Notes: a model not told the origin generated them from the letters alone. 36,441 nt of DNA from Solirubrobacteraceae bacterium (GCA_017882405.1 JADGPO010000071.1:1-36441), one strand, 5' to 3'. Shown: positions 25,739-33,882, numbered from the stretch's first letter. A program made the numbers and translations.

Positions 25739-25897
25739 GGCCCGGACCTGTCCGGCATCTACTGCGGGGCGCTGGACCGCGCCTATCTGCTGCCCGTCGA
25801 TCTCGTCGCCGGGAAGTACGAGATACGGCTTCGGCTCGCCCCGGCGCGCAACGGGCAGCGATCGTGTACTACGCTTGCACGTGAGTTCGAATTCGAC
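25739..25897 (+). pseudogene. C-terminal remnant of a group I intron-associated PD-(D/E)XK endonuclease
   Basis: Directly upstream of tRNA-Ala the plus strand encodes PDLSGIYCGALDRAYLLPVD, then AGKYEIRLRLAPARNGQRS and REFEF. This is the C-terminal pattern (F-x-x-Y-C-x-x-x-D-x-x-Y-x-x-P, then R-L-R-x-x-x-x-R-N-x-Q) of the small endonuclease family named after group I introns. The frame then continues without a stop through the tRNA gene (GAVAQLGERLAGSQKV), as database members of this family often do. The N-terminal half with the catalytic Asp and Gln-x-Lys is absent, and the preceding bases belong to the end of the coiled-coil gene. It is therefore a truncated relic, and no start codon is seen. 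Confidence 0.55.
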
Positions 25898-25970
25898 GGG
25901 GCTGTAGCTCAGCTGGGAGAGCGTCTGGCTGGCAGCCAGAAGGTCAGGGGTTCGAGCCCCCTCAGCTCCA
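25898..25970 (+). tRNA. tRNA-Ala (anticodon GGC)
   Basis: This is a complete 73-base cloverleaf. The acceptor GGGGCTG pairs with CAGCTCC (one G-U) and the discriminator is A73. The D arm is GCTC-AGCTGGGA-GAGC. The anticodon arm is TCTGG-CTGGCAG-CCAGA, giving anticodon GGC. The T arm is AGGGG-TTCGAGC-CCCCT. The terminal CCA is not encoded, so it must be added after transcription. It is the only RNA gene I find. Confidence 0.97.
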
Positions 25971-26024
25971 CTCCTTCGACCCGTCCGCTCCTGGTCGGCG
26001 CCAACGCGTGGCCTGAGTGCGGGC

Positions 26025-26666
26025 CTACTTCTCAGTCTTGGCCGCCTCCAGCGCGGCCGGCGGATCCAGCGCGGCGCCGGCCGAGCCGCCCTGCATCAGC
26101 CCCAGTGCCCGGTCAGCCAGCTCAGCCGCCTCGGCGCCGCTGACATCCTCGTCGCGCAGCGCCAGGGCGAGGAGCACCTGGTGCAGCAGCTCGGGGCTCT
26201 GCAGGTCAGGCGGCGGACCGGCCGGCGGCAGCGAGCGCACCCCGGCCAGCAGGCCCGAGGCGCTCACGCCGCGGCCGAACAGGCCGCTGGGATGCTTGTC
26301 GGGGATCGTGGCCACGATCCCGCCCGTGGCGGGGTTGACCACCGAGATGCGGCTGCGCAGGCCGTGGCGCTCCAGCGCCAGCCGGTAGCCGGAGAGGCGT
26401 AGGTAGCCCAGCTGCGCCGCCAGCGCGATGAACGCCGGCAGGTCGCCCTCGTTGCGCAGCTTGGTGTGGTGAAGCGCGATCTGGGTGCCCGCATCGGGCA
26501 GGTTGGGATCCGGATCGGGGGCGATCAGCAGGAAGGCCTGGGGCCCCAGCCGCCCGGCGCCGACTCCGCCGATGTCGGTCAGCAGCTGGTAGCCCCCCAG
26601 GCCGAGCGCGCCGACGATCCCCGGCGGCAGAGGGTGGGTGGCCAGATGTCCGGTCGAATGTGTCAT
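26025..26666 (-). CDS. Unknown protein in tandem with AIM24-family gene
   Basis: This 213-residue protein resembles nothing I know. It begins with a glycine-rich hydrophobic part (PPGIVGALGLGGYQLLTDIG) and continues with AFLLIAPDPDPNLPDAGTQ. It contains a block ALERHGLRSRISVVNPATGG typical of a folded alpha/beta domain, and ends in an acidic/Ala-rich helical region (SGAEAAELADRALGLMQ). The frame has the GC-rich third-position bias of a real gene. It starts 17 bases after the AIM24-like gene stop, so the two are probably co-transcribed and may work together. No Shine-Dalgarno is convincing. Confidence 0.6.
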   Translation of the reverse strand: MTHSTGHLATHPLPPGIVGALGLGGYQLLTDIGGVGAGRLGPQAFLLIAPDPDPNLPDAGTQIALHHTKLRNEGDLPAFIALAAQLGYLRLSGYRLALERHGLRSRISVVNPATGGIVATIPDKHPSGLFGRGVSASGLLAGVRSLPPAGPPPDLQSPELLHQVLLALALRDEDVSGAEAAELADRALGLMQGGSAGAALDPPAALEAAKTEK

Positions 26667-26683
26667 CGAGAGCCTCGCGCCGG

Positions 26684-27463
26684 CTACTTGTCCATCAGCC
26701 CGCCGACCAGGCCGCCGATCAGACCGCCGGCGCCCTCGCGCTGGGCGTTGCCGCCGGCGCCCTCGGCCACGGGCGGGTGGAAGTAGGCGCTCTGCAGGCC
26801 GACCCGGCCGGGCCCGGTGAAGCGGTTGAACACCAGGTTGCCGCCCCCGCCGGAGAGAAAGCCGGTCTTGAACCCGTACACCTCCTGGGACATCTGGACG
26901 GAGTGGTCGCGGTAGACCCAGCCGCCGGGCTCGATGTCGATCGACTCCCCTGCGTCAAGCTGCTTCTCGAACACGTTGCCGTAGCCGTGCACCCAGACGA
27001 CCCCCTCGTGGTCGCCGGCGTAGAACTCGTCGACGAAGAAGCCGCCGCCGTAGAGCATGTTGGCGAAGCCCTTGATCCGGCTGTAGTCGTACTGGACGTT
27101 GCCGGTCGCGGCCAGGAACTGGTGCTCGCGCACGACGATCCCGTTGCCCGCCGCCAGGTGCAGGGCGGCGATGTGACCGGGAGCGTCGCGGCTGAAGGCT
27201 ATTTCTCCGGCCGACTGGGCCTCGATCAGCAGCAGCGGCATCCCGCCGAACGCGCGGCGCTTGAGGCCCTTCTTGAGCGGGTGCAGGCCGATCTGCATCT
27301 GCGGGTACTTCCACAGCAGCACGTGATGCTCGAAGTAGACGGGCACCTGGCCGTCGAGCGCCATGTGCAGGACCGGCACCAGCTCGCCCTCGAGGCGATA
27401 GTTGAGTCCCGGAGCTGTTCCCTCCGTGATCGTGGTCGGCAACATGGTTGGTGCGCTCGGCAT
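26684..27463 (-). CDS. AIM24 family protein
   Basis: The 259-residue protein matches the AIM24/DUF124 beta-helix family. It has repeated beta strands with QSAGEIAFSRDAPGHI, HLAAGNGIVVREHQFLAATG, GEVV-like GDHEGVVWVHGYG and the conserved DAGESIDIEPGGWVYRD. The C-terminal region is glycine-rich (GAGGLIGGLVGGLMDK), which may promote assembly or membrane contact. The bacterial role of the family is unknown. The ATG at 27463 has AAGGAG at good spacing, one of the clearer ribosome-binding sites here. It is divergent from the pyrophosphatase gene, 87 bases away. Confidence 0.88.
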   Translation of the reverse strand: MPSAPTMLPTTITEGTAPGLNYRLEGELVPVLHMALDGQVPVYFEHHVLLWKYPQMQIGLHPLKKGLKRRAFGGMPLLLIEAQSAGEIAFSRDAPGHIAALHLAAGNGIVVREHQFLAATGNVQYDYSRIKGFANMLYGGGFFVDEFYAGDHEGVVWVHGYGNVFEKQLDAGESIDIEPGGWVYRDHSVQMSQEVYGFKTGFLSGGGGNLVFNRFTGPGRVGLQSAYFHPPVAEGAGGNAQREGAGGLIGGLVGGLMDK

Positions 27464-27550
27464 CGGCTCTCCTTGTTTCGTGGGCCCCTGGGACGGCCAT
27501 CACGCATCGCCCCCCCGGTACGGCGGTAAGTATCGCGATAATCGAGGGCG

Positions 27551-29170
27551 ATGCGTCCTATCTACGTCACCGGACATCGCAATCCCGACACCGACTCGAT
27601 CGCCGCGGCGATCGGCTACGCCGAGCTCAAGACCCGGCTGGACCCCAACAACGAGTACATCCCGGTGCGCCTAGGCGACTGCAACTCGCAGACTCGCTGG
27701 CTGCTGGAGCGCAGCGGCGCGCCCGAGCCGCGCCACTTAGACCACGTGATGCTGCGCGCCCGCGACGTGATGCGGACGAGCTTTCCGGCCACCCGCCAGG
27801 ACGAGCCCATCCGCGAGGGCGGCCTGGCGATGGGCAAGGCCGACCTGGAGCTGGTGCCGATCGTCGACGACGACGGGGCCCTGGCGGGAGTCCTCACCGA
27901 GCGGGCGCTGGCGCGGCGCTTCATCCGCGACTCGCTGCGCACCTCAACCCTGGAGGAGGCGCCGACGTTCGTCAGCGCCGTCGTCTCGGTGCTGGAGGGC
28001 GAGCTGGTCACCGGAGAGGATCGCCAGCTGTCGGGCCGCGTGTGGGTTTACGCGATGGACCCGGCGTCAGACAGCGGCATCGCCGAGGGCGACGTGGTGG
28101 TCGTCGGCAACCGCCCGGACGCGCTGACCCGGGTGATCGAGCTGGGCGCTGCCCTGGTGGTGCTCTCCAACAACGCCCCCGCGCCCGAGGAGGCGCTGCG
28201 CCTGGCCAAGGAGCGCGGCACGGCGATCGTCGTCTCGCCCTTGGACAGCTATGTCTCGGGGCGGATGATCACCCTGGCAGCGCCCTGCAGCGCGCTGATG
28301 GAATCCGACCCGCTGACCGTGACCCCGGACTTCCTGCTCGACGACATGTCAGAGCAGATCAAGGAGCTGCACTACGGAGCGGCGGTGGCGGTCGACGGCG
28401 AGAACCGGCCGGTGGGGCTGGTCACGCGCTCGGACCTGGTCGCGCCGGCGCGCCGGCGACTGGTGCTCGTCGATCACGCCGAGCAGGCCCAGAGCGCCGT
28501 GGGGATCGGCCAGGCCGAGATCCTGGAGATCCTCGATCACCATCACATCGGCTCGATCGAGACCCGCGTTCCGGTGACGGCCACCTTCGATCCCGTCGGC
28601 TCGACCGCCACGCTCGTGGTGGAGCGCTTCCGCCAGGCCGGGATGGAGCCCAGCCGCGCCACGGCCGTCATGCTGCTCGGCGCGGTGCTGTCGGACACGG
28701 TGATCCTCAACTCCCCCACCACGACCGAGCGCGACCACTCCGTCGTCGAGTACCTGGAGCGCGTGCTGGCGCTCGACGCGCAACAGCTCGGACGCGAGAT
28801 GTTCGAGTCGACAGCCGACGTGTCGGACCTGAGCGCCGACGAGATCGTCAGCCAGGACGCCAAGCGCTATCAGGTGCGCGGCGACCAGGAGATCTGCATC
28901 GCCCAGATCGAGGTGGTCGGCGACGGGCTGCTCGGGCGCAAGGACGAGCTGCTCCGAGCGCTACGCCGCGAGCGCGAGGAACAGGACCTGGCCATCTACG
29001 CCCTGATGATCACCGACGTCGTCGCCAAGGGCACCGAGATGCTGGTCGCCGGCGACGTCTCCGCGGTGGCCCGCAGCTTCGGCGTGGAGGCGTCTGACAG
29101 CACGATCGACCTGCCCGGCGTGATGAGCCGCAAGAAGCAGGTCGCGCCCAAGCTGATGACCGCGCTGTAG
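27551..29170 (+). CDS. Family II (Mn-dependent) inorganic pyrophosphatase with CBS domains
   Basis: This 539-residue CBS-pyrophosphatase hydrolyses pyrophosphate and is of the nucleotide-regulated kind. The DHH catalytic part opens with GHRNPDTDSI (8-17). CBS 1 lies at about 70-125 (RDVMRTSF through VLTERALARRFI), a DRTGG-like insert at about 140-250, and CBS 2 at about 252-300 (SDPLTVTPDFLLDD, then VGLVTRSDL). The DHH part then resumes with VDHAEQAQS (308-309) and ILDHHHIGS (329-332), and ends with DHHA2 (DGLLGRKDELLRALRRE, SRKKQVAPKL). In characterised relatives AMP/ADP inhibit and ATP or diadenosine polyphosphates activate through these domains. GATAAT ends eight bases before the ATG. It converges with rsfS, leaving two bases. 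Confidence 0.93.
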   Translation: MRPIYVTGHRNPDTDSIAAAIGYAELKTRLDPNNEYIPVRLGDCNSQTRWLLERSGAPEPRHLDHVMLRARDVMRTSFPATRQDEPIREGGLAMGKADLELVPIVDDDGALAGVLTERALARRFIRDSLRTSTLEEAPTFVSAVVSVLEGELVTGEDRQLSGRVWVYAMDPASDSGIAEGDVVVVGNRPDALTRVIELGAALVVLSNNAPAPEEALRLAKERGTAIVVSPLDSYVSGRMITLAAPCSALMESDPLTVTPDFLLDDMSEQIKELHYGAAVAVDGENRPVGLVTRSDLVAPARRRLVLVDHAEQAQSAVGIGQAEILEILDHHHIGSIETRVPVTATFDPVGSTATLVVERFRQAGMEPSRATAVMLLGAVLSDTVILNSPTTTERDHSVVEYLERVLALDAQQLGREMFESTADVSDLSADEIVSQDAKRYQVRGDQEICIAQIEVVGDGLLGRKDELLRALRREREEQDLAIYALMITDVVAKGTEMLVAGDVSAVARSFGVEASDSTIDLPGVMSRKKQVAPKLMTAL

Positions 29171-29172
29171 CG

Positions 29173-29550
29173 CTAGGCGGCCGAGCCGGCAGCCTCCACG
29201 GCGAACGACGGGGCCTCGCCCCACAGCTGCTCGAGCCGGTAGAACTCGCGCGTCTCGGGCGTGAACACGTGCACGACTACATCGAGGTAGTCGAGCAGCA
29301 CCCACCGGGACTCGGGGAGTCCCTCCACCCGGCCGGGCAGCAGCCCGAACGCCGATTTCATCCCAGCGTGGATGGCGTCGTGGATCGCCCGCACCTGGCG
29401 GTCCGAGCGTCCGGTGCAGATCAAGAAGTAATCCGCGTAGCCCACCATGCCGCGCAGGTCCAACTGCACGATGTCCAGCGCCTTGCGGTCGGCGGCCATG
29501 TCGGCGATCGCGGTCGCGATGCCCTCCGGGGTCAGTGTGTGCTCGCTCAT
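29173..29550 (-). CDS. rsfS: Ribosomal silencing factor RsfS
   Basis: RsfS binds ribosomal protein L14 and blocks subunit joining when nutrients are scarce. The 125-residue protein shows the family blocks ALDIVQLDLRGMVGYADYFL, ICTGRSDRQVRAI and RWVLLDYLDVVVHVFTPETR, and then YRLEQLWGEAP. The ATG overlaps the nadD stop (ATGA), as is usual for nadD-rsfS pairs. It is the last gene of the obgE-proB-proA-nadD-rsfS run. Confidence 0.95.
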   Translation of the reverse strand: MSEHTLTPEGIATAIADMAADRKALDIVQLDLRGMVGYADYFLICTGRSDRQVRAIHDAIHAGMKSAFGLLPGRVEGLPESRWVLLDYLDVVVHVFTPETREFYRLEQLWGEAPSFAVEAAGSAA

Positions 29551-30152
29551 ACTTCCTTCTGACTGTAGAGGCCGTGTCGTTTTATGTATCCCTCCACCTG
29601 ATCGGGTACGAAGTAGCGGATCGGCTGCCTGGCGCCGACGCGGCGCCGCACCATCGTCGAGGAGATTCCGATGCGCGGCATCGCGAAGAACCTCGCCTGG
29701 TCTCCCCCGCGCAACTTGCCGAGGGTCTCGTCGACCGCGTCCCGAGTGGTGCCGCGACGCTCGGCGATCGCCACGGTGGCCAACTCGAGCACTCGCTCGG
29801 GCTCATGCCACTCGGTCAGACCCTCGGCGATGTCACCGCCGAGGATCAGCACCAGCTCGTCTTGGGACGCTTGGTTTCGCAGCGTCTTCAGGGTATCGAC
29901 CGTGAAGGACGGCCCCGCGCGCTGGAGCTCCATGTCCGACACGGCCAGGCGCTCGTCGTCCGCCACCGCCAGCCGGCACATCTCCAGGCGATGCTCGGGG
30001 CCCGGCTCGTGCTCCACCGGCTTGTGCGGGGGAATGCGGGCAGGGATCAGCAGCACGTGATCGAGCGATAGCTCGCGGTGGGCCTCCTGGGCGCAGACCA
30101 GATGGCCGAGGTGCGGCGGATTGAAGGTGCCGCCGAGGATGCCTAAGCGCAC
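29547..30152 (-). CDS. nadD: Nicotinate-nucleotide adenylyltransferase
   Basis: NadD adenylates nicotinate mononucleotide on the way to NAD. The 201-residue protein opens with LGILGGTFNPPHLGHL, which holds the nucleotidyltransferase G-x-F-x-P-x-H-x-x-H motif. It continues with LIPARIPPHKP and ends near GISSTMVRRRV (the ISSTxxR motif), then QVEGYIKRHGLY. Start is GTG at 30152, directly before the conserved strand, 22 bases after the proA stop. An open frame upstream of it lies in proA antisense-like sequence and is ignored. Confidence 0.95.
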   Translation of the reverse strand: MRLGILGGTFNPPHLGHLVCAQEAHRELSLDHVLLIPARIPPHKPVEHEPGPEHRLEMCRLAVADDERLAVSDMELQRAGPSFTVDTLKTLRNQASQDELVLILGGDIAEGLTEWHEPERVLELATVAIAERRGTTRDAVDETLGKLRGGDQARFFAMPRIGISSTMVRRRVGARQPIRYFVPDQVEGYIKRHGLYSQKEV

Positions 30153-30174
30153 GGCGGGTGGGCAGAAGCCGATT

Positions 30175-31440
30175 TCAAGTGCGGGTGTGCCCGGCGCCCT
30201 GCACCAGGTACTTGAACGTGCACAGCTCGCGCAGGCCGATCGGCCCGCGCGCGTGGAGCTTCTGGGTGGAGTTGCCGATCTCGGCGCCCATCCCGAACTG
30301 GCCGCCGTCGGTGAAGCGCGTCGACGCGTTGACGTACACGCAGGCGGCGTCAACCCCGAGCTGGAAGGCGCGCGCGGAGGCGGTGGCGCCGGTGACGATC
30401 GCCTCCGAGTGACCGCTGCCATGCGCGTTGACGTGCGCGATCGCCGCCGGCACGGAGTCGACGACCGCCACGGCCATCTCCAATGCCAGGTACTCGGTGT
30501 CCCAGTCCTCGTCGGTGGCCACGTCGATCTCCACGCCCGGGGCGGCCTGACGGACGGCATCGTCACCGTGCAGACGGACTCCGGCGGCGCTCAGCTTCCG
30601 CAGCGCGGTGGGCAAGAAGGCGTCTGCCACATCGGCGTGGACGAGCAGCTTCTCGGCGGCGTTGCAGGTGCCGGGCCGCTGCAGCTTGGCGTTGAGCACG
30701 ATCGACAGCGCGTCGTCGAGATCGGCGCTGGCGTCGACGAACACGTGGTTGTTGCCCGAGGCGGCGTAGATCACCGGCACGGTGGCCACGCCCTTGAGCG
30801 CGGCCTTGAGCCCCTCCCCACCGCGCGGGATGATCAGGTCGACGACTCCCGTCTGCGTGGCCAGCTCGGCCAGCTCCTCGCGATCGCCCCCGCCCAGCAG
30901 CGCCAGCGCGCCCTCGGGCAATCCGGCCTCGATGGCCGCCGCGACGGCGACCGACGCCAGGACCGCGTTGGATGCAAGAGCGGTGCTCGAGCCGCGCAGC
31001 ACCACGGCGTTGCCGGACTTCAGGCACAGCGCGGCGGCATCGATGGTCACGTTGGGACGCGCCTCGTAGACCACCGCGATCACGCCCAGGGGCACGCGCA
31101 CGCGTCGCATCTGCAGCCCGTTGGGCAGCGTGGACCCATCGATCACCTCGCCCACCGGATCGGGCAGCGAGGCGATCTTGCGCACCCCTGCGGCCATCTC
31201 GGCGATCCGATCCTTGTCCAGCGCCAGTCGATCCAGCAAGGCATCGGAGAGGCCGTTGCGCTCGCCGTCCTGGAGGTCGCGTGCGTTGGCCTGAAGGATC
31301 TGATCGCTGCTTGCCACCAGCGCCTGCGCGATCGCATCGAGCGCCGCGTTCTTCACGCCCGAGCCGAGCGTGGCCAGCGTGCGCGAGGCCCGCTTGGCGG
31401 CGCCACACGTCTCGGCTATCGAGAGGGTCGTGGTGGCCAT
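30175..31440 (-). CDS. proA: Glutamate-5-semialdehyde dehydrogenase (gamma-glutamyl phosphate reductase)
   Basis: ProA reduces gamma-glutamyl phosphate with NADPH, the second step of proline synthesis. The 421-residue protein contains VPLGVIAVVYEARPNVTIDA, GNAVVLRGSS, the catalytic Cys in RPGTCNAAEKLL, and the tail EIGNSTQKLHARGPIGLREL. The ATG at 31440 fits the family start. Upstream, CTGACG-N17-TACCCT ends six bases before it, so proA may have its own leaderless promoter although proB precedes it by 31 bases. Confidence 0.97.
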   Translation of the reverse strand: MATTTLSIAETCGAAKRASRTLATLGSGVKNAALDAIAQALVASSDQILQANARDLQDGERNGLSDALLDRLALDKDRIAEMAAGVRKIASLPDPVGEVIDGSTLPNGLQMRRVRVPLGVIAVVYEARPNVTIDAAALCLKSGNAVVLRGSSTALASNAVLASVAVAAAIEAGLPEGALALLGGGDREELAELATQTGVVDLIIPRGGEGLKAALKGVATVPVIYAASGNNHVFVDASADLDDALSIVLNAKLQRPGTCNAAEKLLVHADVADAFLPTALRKLSAAGVRLHGDDAVRQAAPGVEIDVATDEDWDTEYLALEMAVAVVDSVPAAIAHVNAHGSGHSEAIVTGATASARAFQLGVDAACVYVNASTRFTDGGQFGMGAEIGNSTQKLHARGPIGLRELCTFKYLVQGAGHTRT

Positions 31441-31446
31441 GCCACA

Positions 31447-31475
31447 AGGGTAGGGCACCCACGCGGCGCCGTCAG
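31447..31475 (-). promoter_or_regulatory. Candidate internal proA promoter
   Basis: On the minus strand CTGACG (31475..31470), a 17-base spacer and TACCCT (31452..31447) lie between proB and proA. TACCCT ends six bases before the proA ATG. The -35 overlaps the proB stop codon. It would allow proA-nadD-rsfS expression apart from obgE-proB. Confidence 0.4.
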
Positions 31476-32575
31476 GCCAGGACGAAGTAGTCGCGATGAA
31501 TCGCCTCCTGGGAGGCGCGCGGGAGCAGCTCGCGCACCGCCGGGGACTGCAGGCCTCGAACCTGGCGCAGCTCGATCGCCGAGTAGTTGGAGATCCCCTT
31601 GCCGACCGACTCGTCGCCGTGGACGATCTCCACCGCGTCGCCGGCCTCGAAAGCGCCGCGGACCTCGACCACCCCCACGGGGAGCAGACTGGTGCCGCCC
31701 TCGCGCAGGGCGCGGGCCGCCCCCGCGTCGACCAGCACCCGGCCCCGCGCCGGCTTGGCGTACTTGAGCCACAGCTTGAAGCTGGAATAGCGGCCCTCGC
31801 GAGCCGGGAAGCGCGTGCCGATCGGCTCGCCGGCGGCTGCCTGCGTGATCGATCCCGGCTGCAGGCCTCCGGCGATCACCGTCGGGATCCCGGCTGCGGT
31901 GGCCATCTCGGCGGCCACCACCTTGGAGCGCATCCCGCCAGAGCCCAGCGGCGACGGCGCCAGGCCGATGTCCAGCCCGTCCAGGACGCTGAAGTCCGAC
32001 ACCTCGTGCATCAGCTCGGCCCCCGGATTCACACGCGGGTCGGCGGTGAACACGCCGGCCGCGTCGGTGAGCAGCAGCAGCTGCTCTGCGCCGAGCAGGA
32101 TCGCCACCTGCGCGGCCAGGAAGTCGTTGTTGCCGAACGAGATCTCGTCGGTGGTGGTGGTGTCGTTCTCGTTGATCACCGGCACCACCCGCCACTCCAG
32201 AAGCTTGCGCAGCGTCTGACGGGCGTTGAGGTAGTGCGTGCGGGCGCTCATGTCGAAGAACGTCAGCAGCACCTGGGCCGAGCGCACGTCGCGGGCGCGC
32301 AGCAGGTCGTCGTAGACCTGATACAGCTTGCCCTGCCCGACCGCGCTGGCCGCCTGCAGCTCGTCGATGGCCCGCGGGCGCCGGTTGGTGGGCGCGAGGT
32401 TCATCACCTCCATGCCCCGGGCGATCGCGCCACTCGTGACCACAATCGGGGCGCGTCCGGCGTGGTGCAGGGCCGCGACCTCGTCGCAGATGCGCCCCAG
32501 CACGTCGGCGCGCACCGCTCCGCGCTCGTCGGCCACGATGCTCGACCCCAGCTTGACCACGAGCGGGTTGATCAT
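31472..32575 (-). CDS. proB: Glutamate 5-kinase
   Basis: ProB phosphorylates glutamate, the committed and normally proline-inhibited step of proline synthesis. The 367-residue protein has the amino acid kinase fold with VVKLGSSIV, IVVTSGAIARGM, PVINENDTTTTDEISFGNND, and the GSGGMRSKVVAAEMATAAGI block. A C-terminal PUA domain runs from about residue 275 (RGRVLVDAGAARALREGGTS). The ATG overlaps the obgE stop (ATGA), so it is coupled to Obg. Confidence 0.96.
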   Translation of the reverse strand: MINPLVVKLGSSIVADERGAVRADVLGRICDEVAALHHAGRAPIVVTSGAIARGMEVMNLAPTNRRPRAIDELQAASAVGQGKLYQVYDDLLRARDVRSAQVLLTFFDMSARTHYLNARQTLRKLLEWRVVPVINENDTTTTDEISFGNNDFLAAQVAILLGAEQLLLLTDAAGVFTADPRVNPGAELMHEVSDFSVLDGLDIGLAPSPLGSGGMRSKVVAAEMATAAGIPTVIAGGLQPGSITQAAAGEPIGTRFPAREGRYSSFKLWLKYAKPARGRVLVDAGAARALREGGTSLLPVGVVEVRGAFEAGDAVEIVHGDESVGKGISNYSAIELRQVRGLQSPAVRELLPRASQEAIHRDYFVLA

Positions 32576-33882
32576 GTGTCGGGGTCCAGGTCGAACGCCA
32601 CGCCGGCGATCTGCACCTCGTCGCCGGCGGCGAACCCCTGGGCCTCGAGCGCGCGCAGCACCCCGATCCCGCGCAGCCGGCGCTCCAGGTGAGCCAGCGC
32701 CTCCTCGTTGTCCAGGTCATAGCGCGCCACCAGCCGCTCGATACCCGCCCCGTCGACCGCGAACGTGCCGTCCTGCACGCGCCGCACCGTGTAGGCGCGC
32801 GGCGCGGCCGGGCGAAACGTCCGGTGCTCGGCCAGCTCGGCGCCGCCGGCCGGTTGCATCGGCTCACCTGACGGCTCGGTCTGGACTGGAACCCGGCGCA
32901 CGAGCTCGGCGGCCAGCTCGTCGAGCCCGCGGTGGGTTGCCGACGAGGTCACCATAACGGATCCCGCCCGCCCCTCCGAACCGAGGTGCTCGCGCCACAT
33001 CTCCTGCGCCGCCGCCGCCGTGTCGGCATCCACCAGGTCGGCCTTGGAGAGGGCCAGCACACGCGGCAGCCCCGCCAGCCTCGGGTCGTAGGCGGCCAGC
33101 TCGCGCTCGACCGTGGCGTGGTTGTCCACCGGGTCAGACCCGTCCAACGGTGCCAGGTCGAGCACGTGCACCAGCAGGCGAGTGCGCTCGACGTGGGCGA
33201 GGAACTCGTGGCCCAGCCCCGCCCCGCCACTCGCCCCCTCGATCAGCCCCGGAATGTCGGCGATCACCAGTTGCCGGGTCTCGGTTGCAAGCGTCCCCAA
33301 CGCCGGGGAAAGCGTGGTGAACGGATACGCGGCGATCTTGGGGTGCGCCCGCGTGAGCCGCGCCAGCAGCGAGGACTTGCCGGCATTGGGCAAGCCGATC
33401 AGGCCCACGTCGGCCAGCAGCTTGAGCGCCAGCGTCAGCCACGTATCAGCGCCCGCCAGGCCGCGCTCGGCGAAGCGCGGCGTCTGGTGGGTGGGTCCGG
33501 CGAAGCGCTTGTTGCCCCGGCCGCCCGGCCCGCCGCGCGCGACCACGGCTCGCTGGCCGGCGCGCACCAGGTCGTGGCGGGTGCCGTCTGACTCGACCAC
33601 CACCTCGGTGCCGGGAGGTACGGCCAGCTCCAGCAACGAGCCGTCGGCGCCGTGGCGCAGCGCGCCCTCGCCGTGACCGCCGCGGCCCGCCTTGAAATGC
33701 GCGCGGCGCCGAAACGACTCCAGGTCGCGCAGCGAGTCGTCGCACACCAGCACGACCTCACCTCCCCGGCCACCATCTCCGCCATCGGGGCCACCCTTGG
33801 GCACGTGGGCCTCGCGGCGAAAGCTGAGACAGCCATCGCCGCCGGCTCCGGCCTGGACGTGAATTCGCGCTCGATCGTGCAT
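32572..33882 (-). CDS. obgE: GTPase Obg
   Basis: Obg is an essential GTPase of late 50S assembly and the stress response. The 436-residue protein has the glycine-rich Obg fold (RIHVQAGAGGDGCLSFRRE, GGDGGRGGEVVLV), then the G domain with G1 GLPNAGKSSLL, G3 DIPGLIEGA and G4 LSKADLVD. Its C-terminal OCT domain ends with DEVQIAGVAFDLDPDT. The ATG at 33882 begins the family-typical MHDRARIHV and has GGGAG six bases upstream. Only 16 bases separate it from the divergent SDR gene, so the two promoters must overlap the opposite coding regions. Confidence 0.96.
   Translation of the reverse strand: MHDRARIHVQAGAGGDGCLSFRREAHVPKGGPDGGDGGRGGEVVLVCDDSLRDLESFRRRAHFKAGRGGHGEGALRHGADGSLLELAVPPGTEVVVESDGTRHDLVRAGQRAVVARGGPGGRGNKRFAGPTHQTPRFAERGLAGADTWLTLALKLLADVGLIGLPNAGKSSLLARLTRAHPKIAAYPFTTLSPALGTLATETRQLVIADIPGLIEGASGGAGLGHEFLAHVERTRLLVHVLDLAPLDGSDPVDNHATVERELAAYDPRLAGLPRVLALSKADLVDADTAAAAQEMWREHLGSEGRAGSVMVTSSATHRGLDELAAELVRRVPVQTEPSGEPMQPAGGAELAEHRTFRPAAPRAYTVRRVQDGTFAVDGAGIERLVARYDLDNEEALAHLERRLRGIGVLRALEAQGFAAGDEVQIAGVAFDLDPDT

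Noticed and set aside
25970..26143. Continuation of the frame from the nuclease relic past the tRNA
   Set aside because: After the tRNA the translation becomes Pro/Ala/Arg repeats antisense to the gene at 26025; it is not part of the nuclease.
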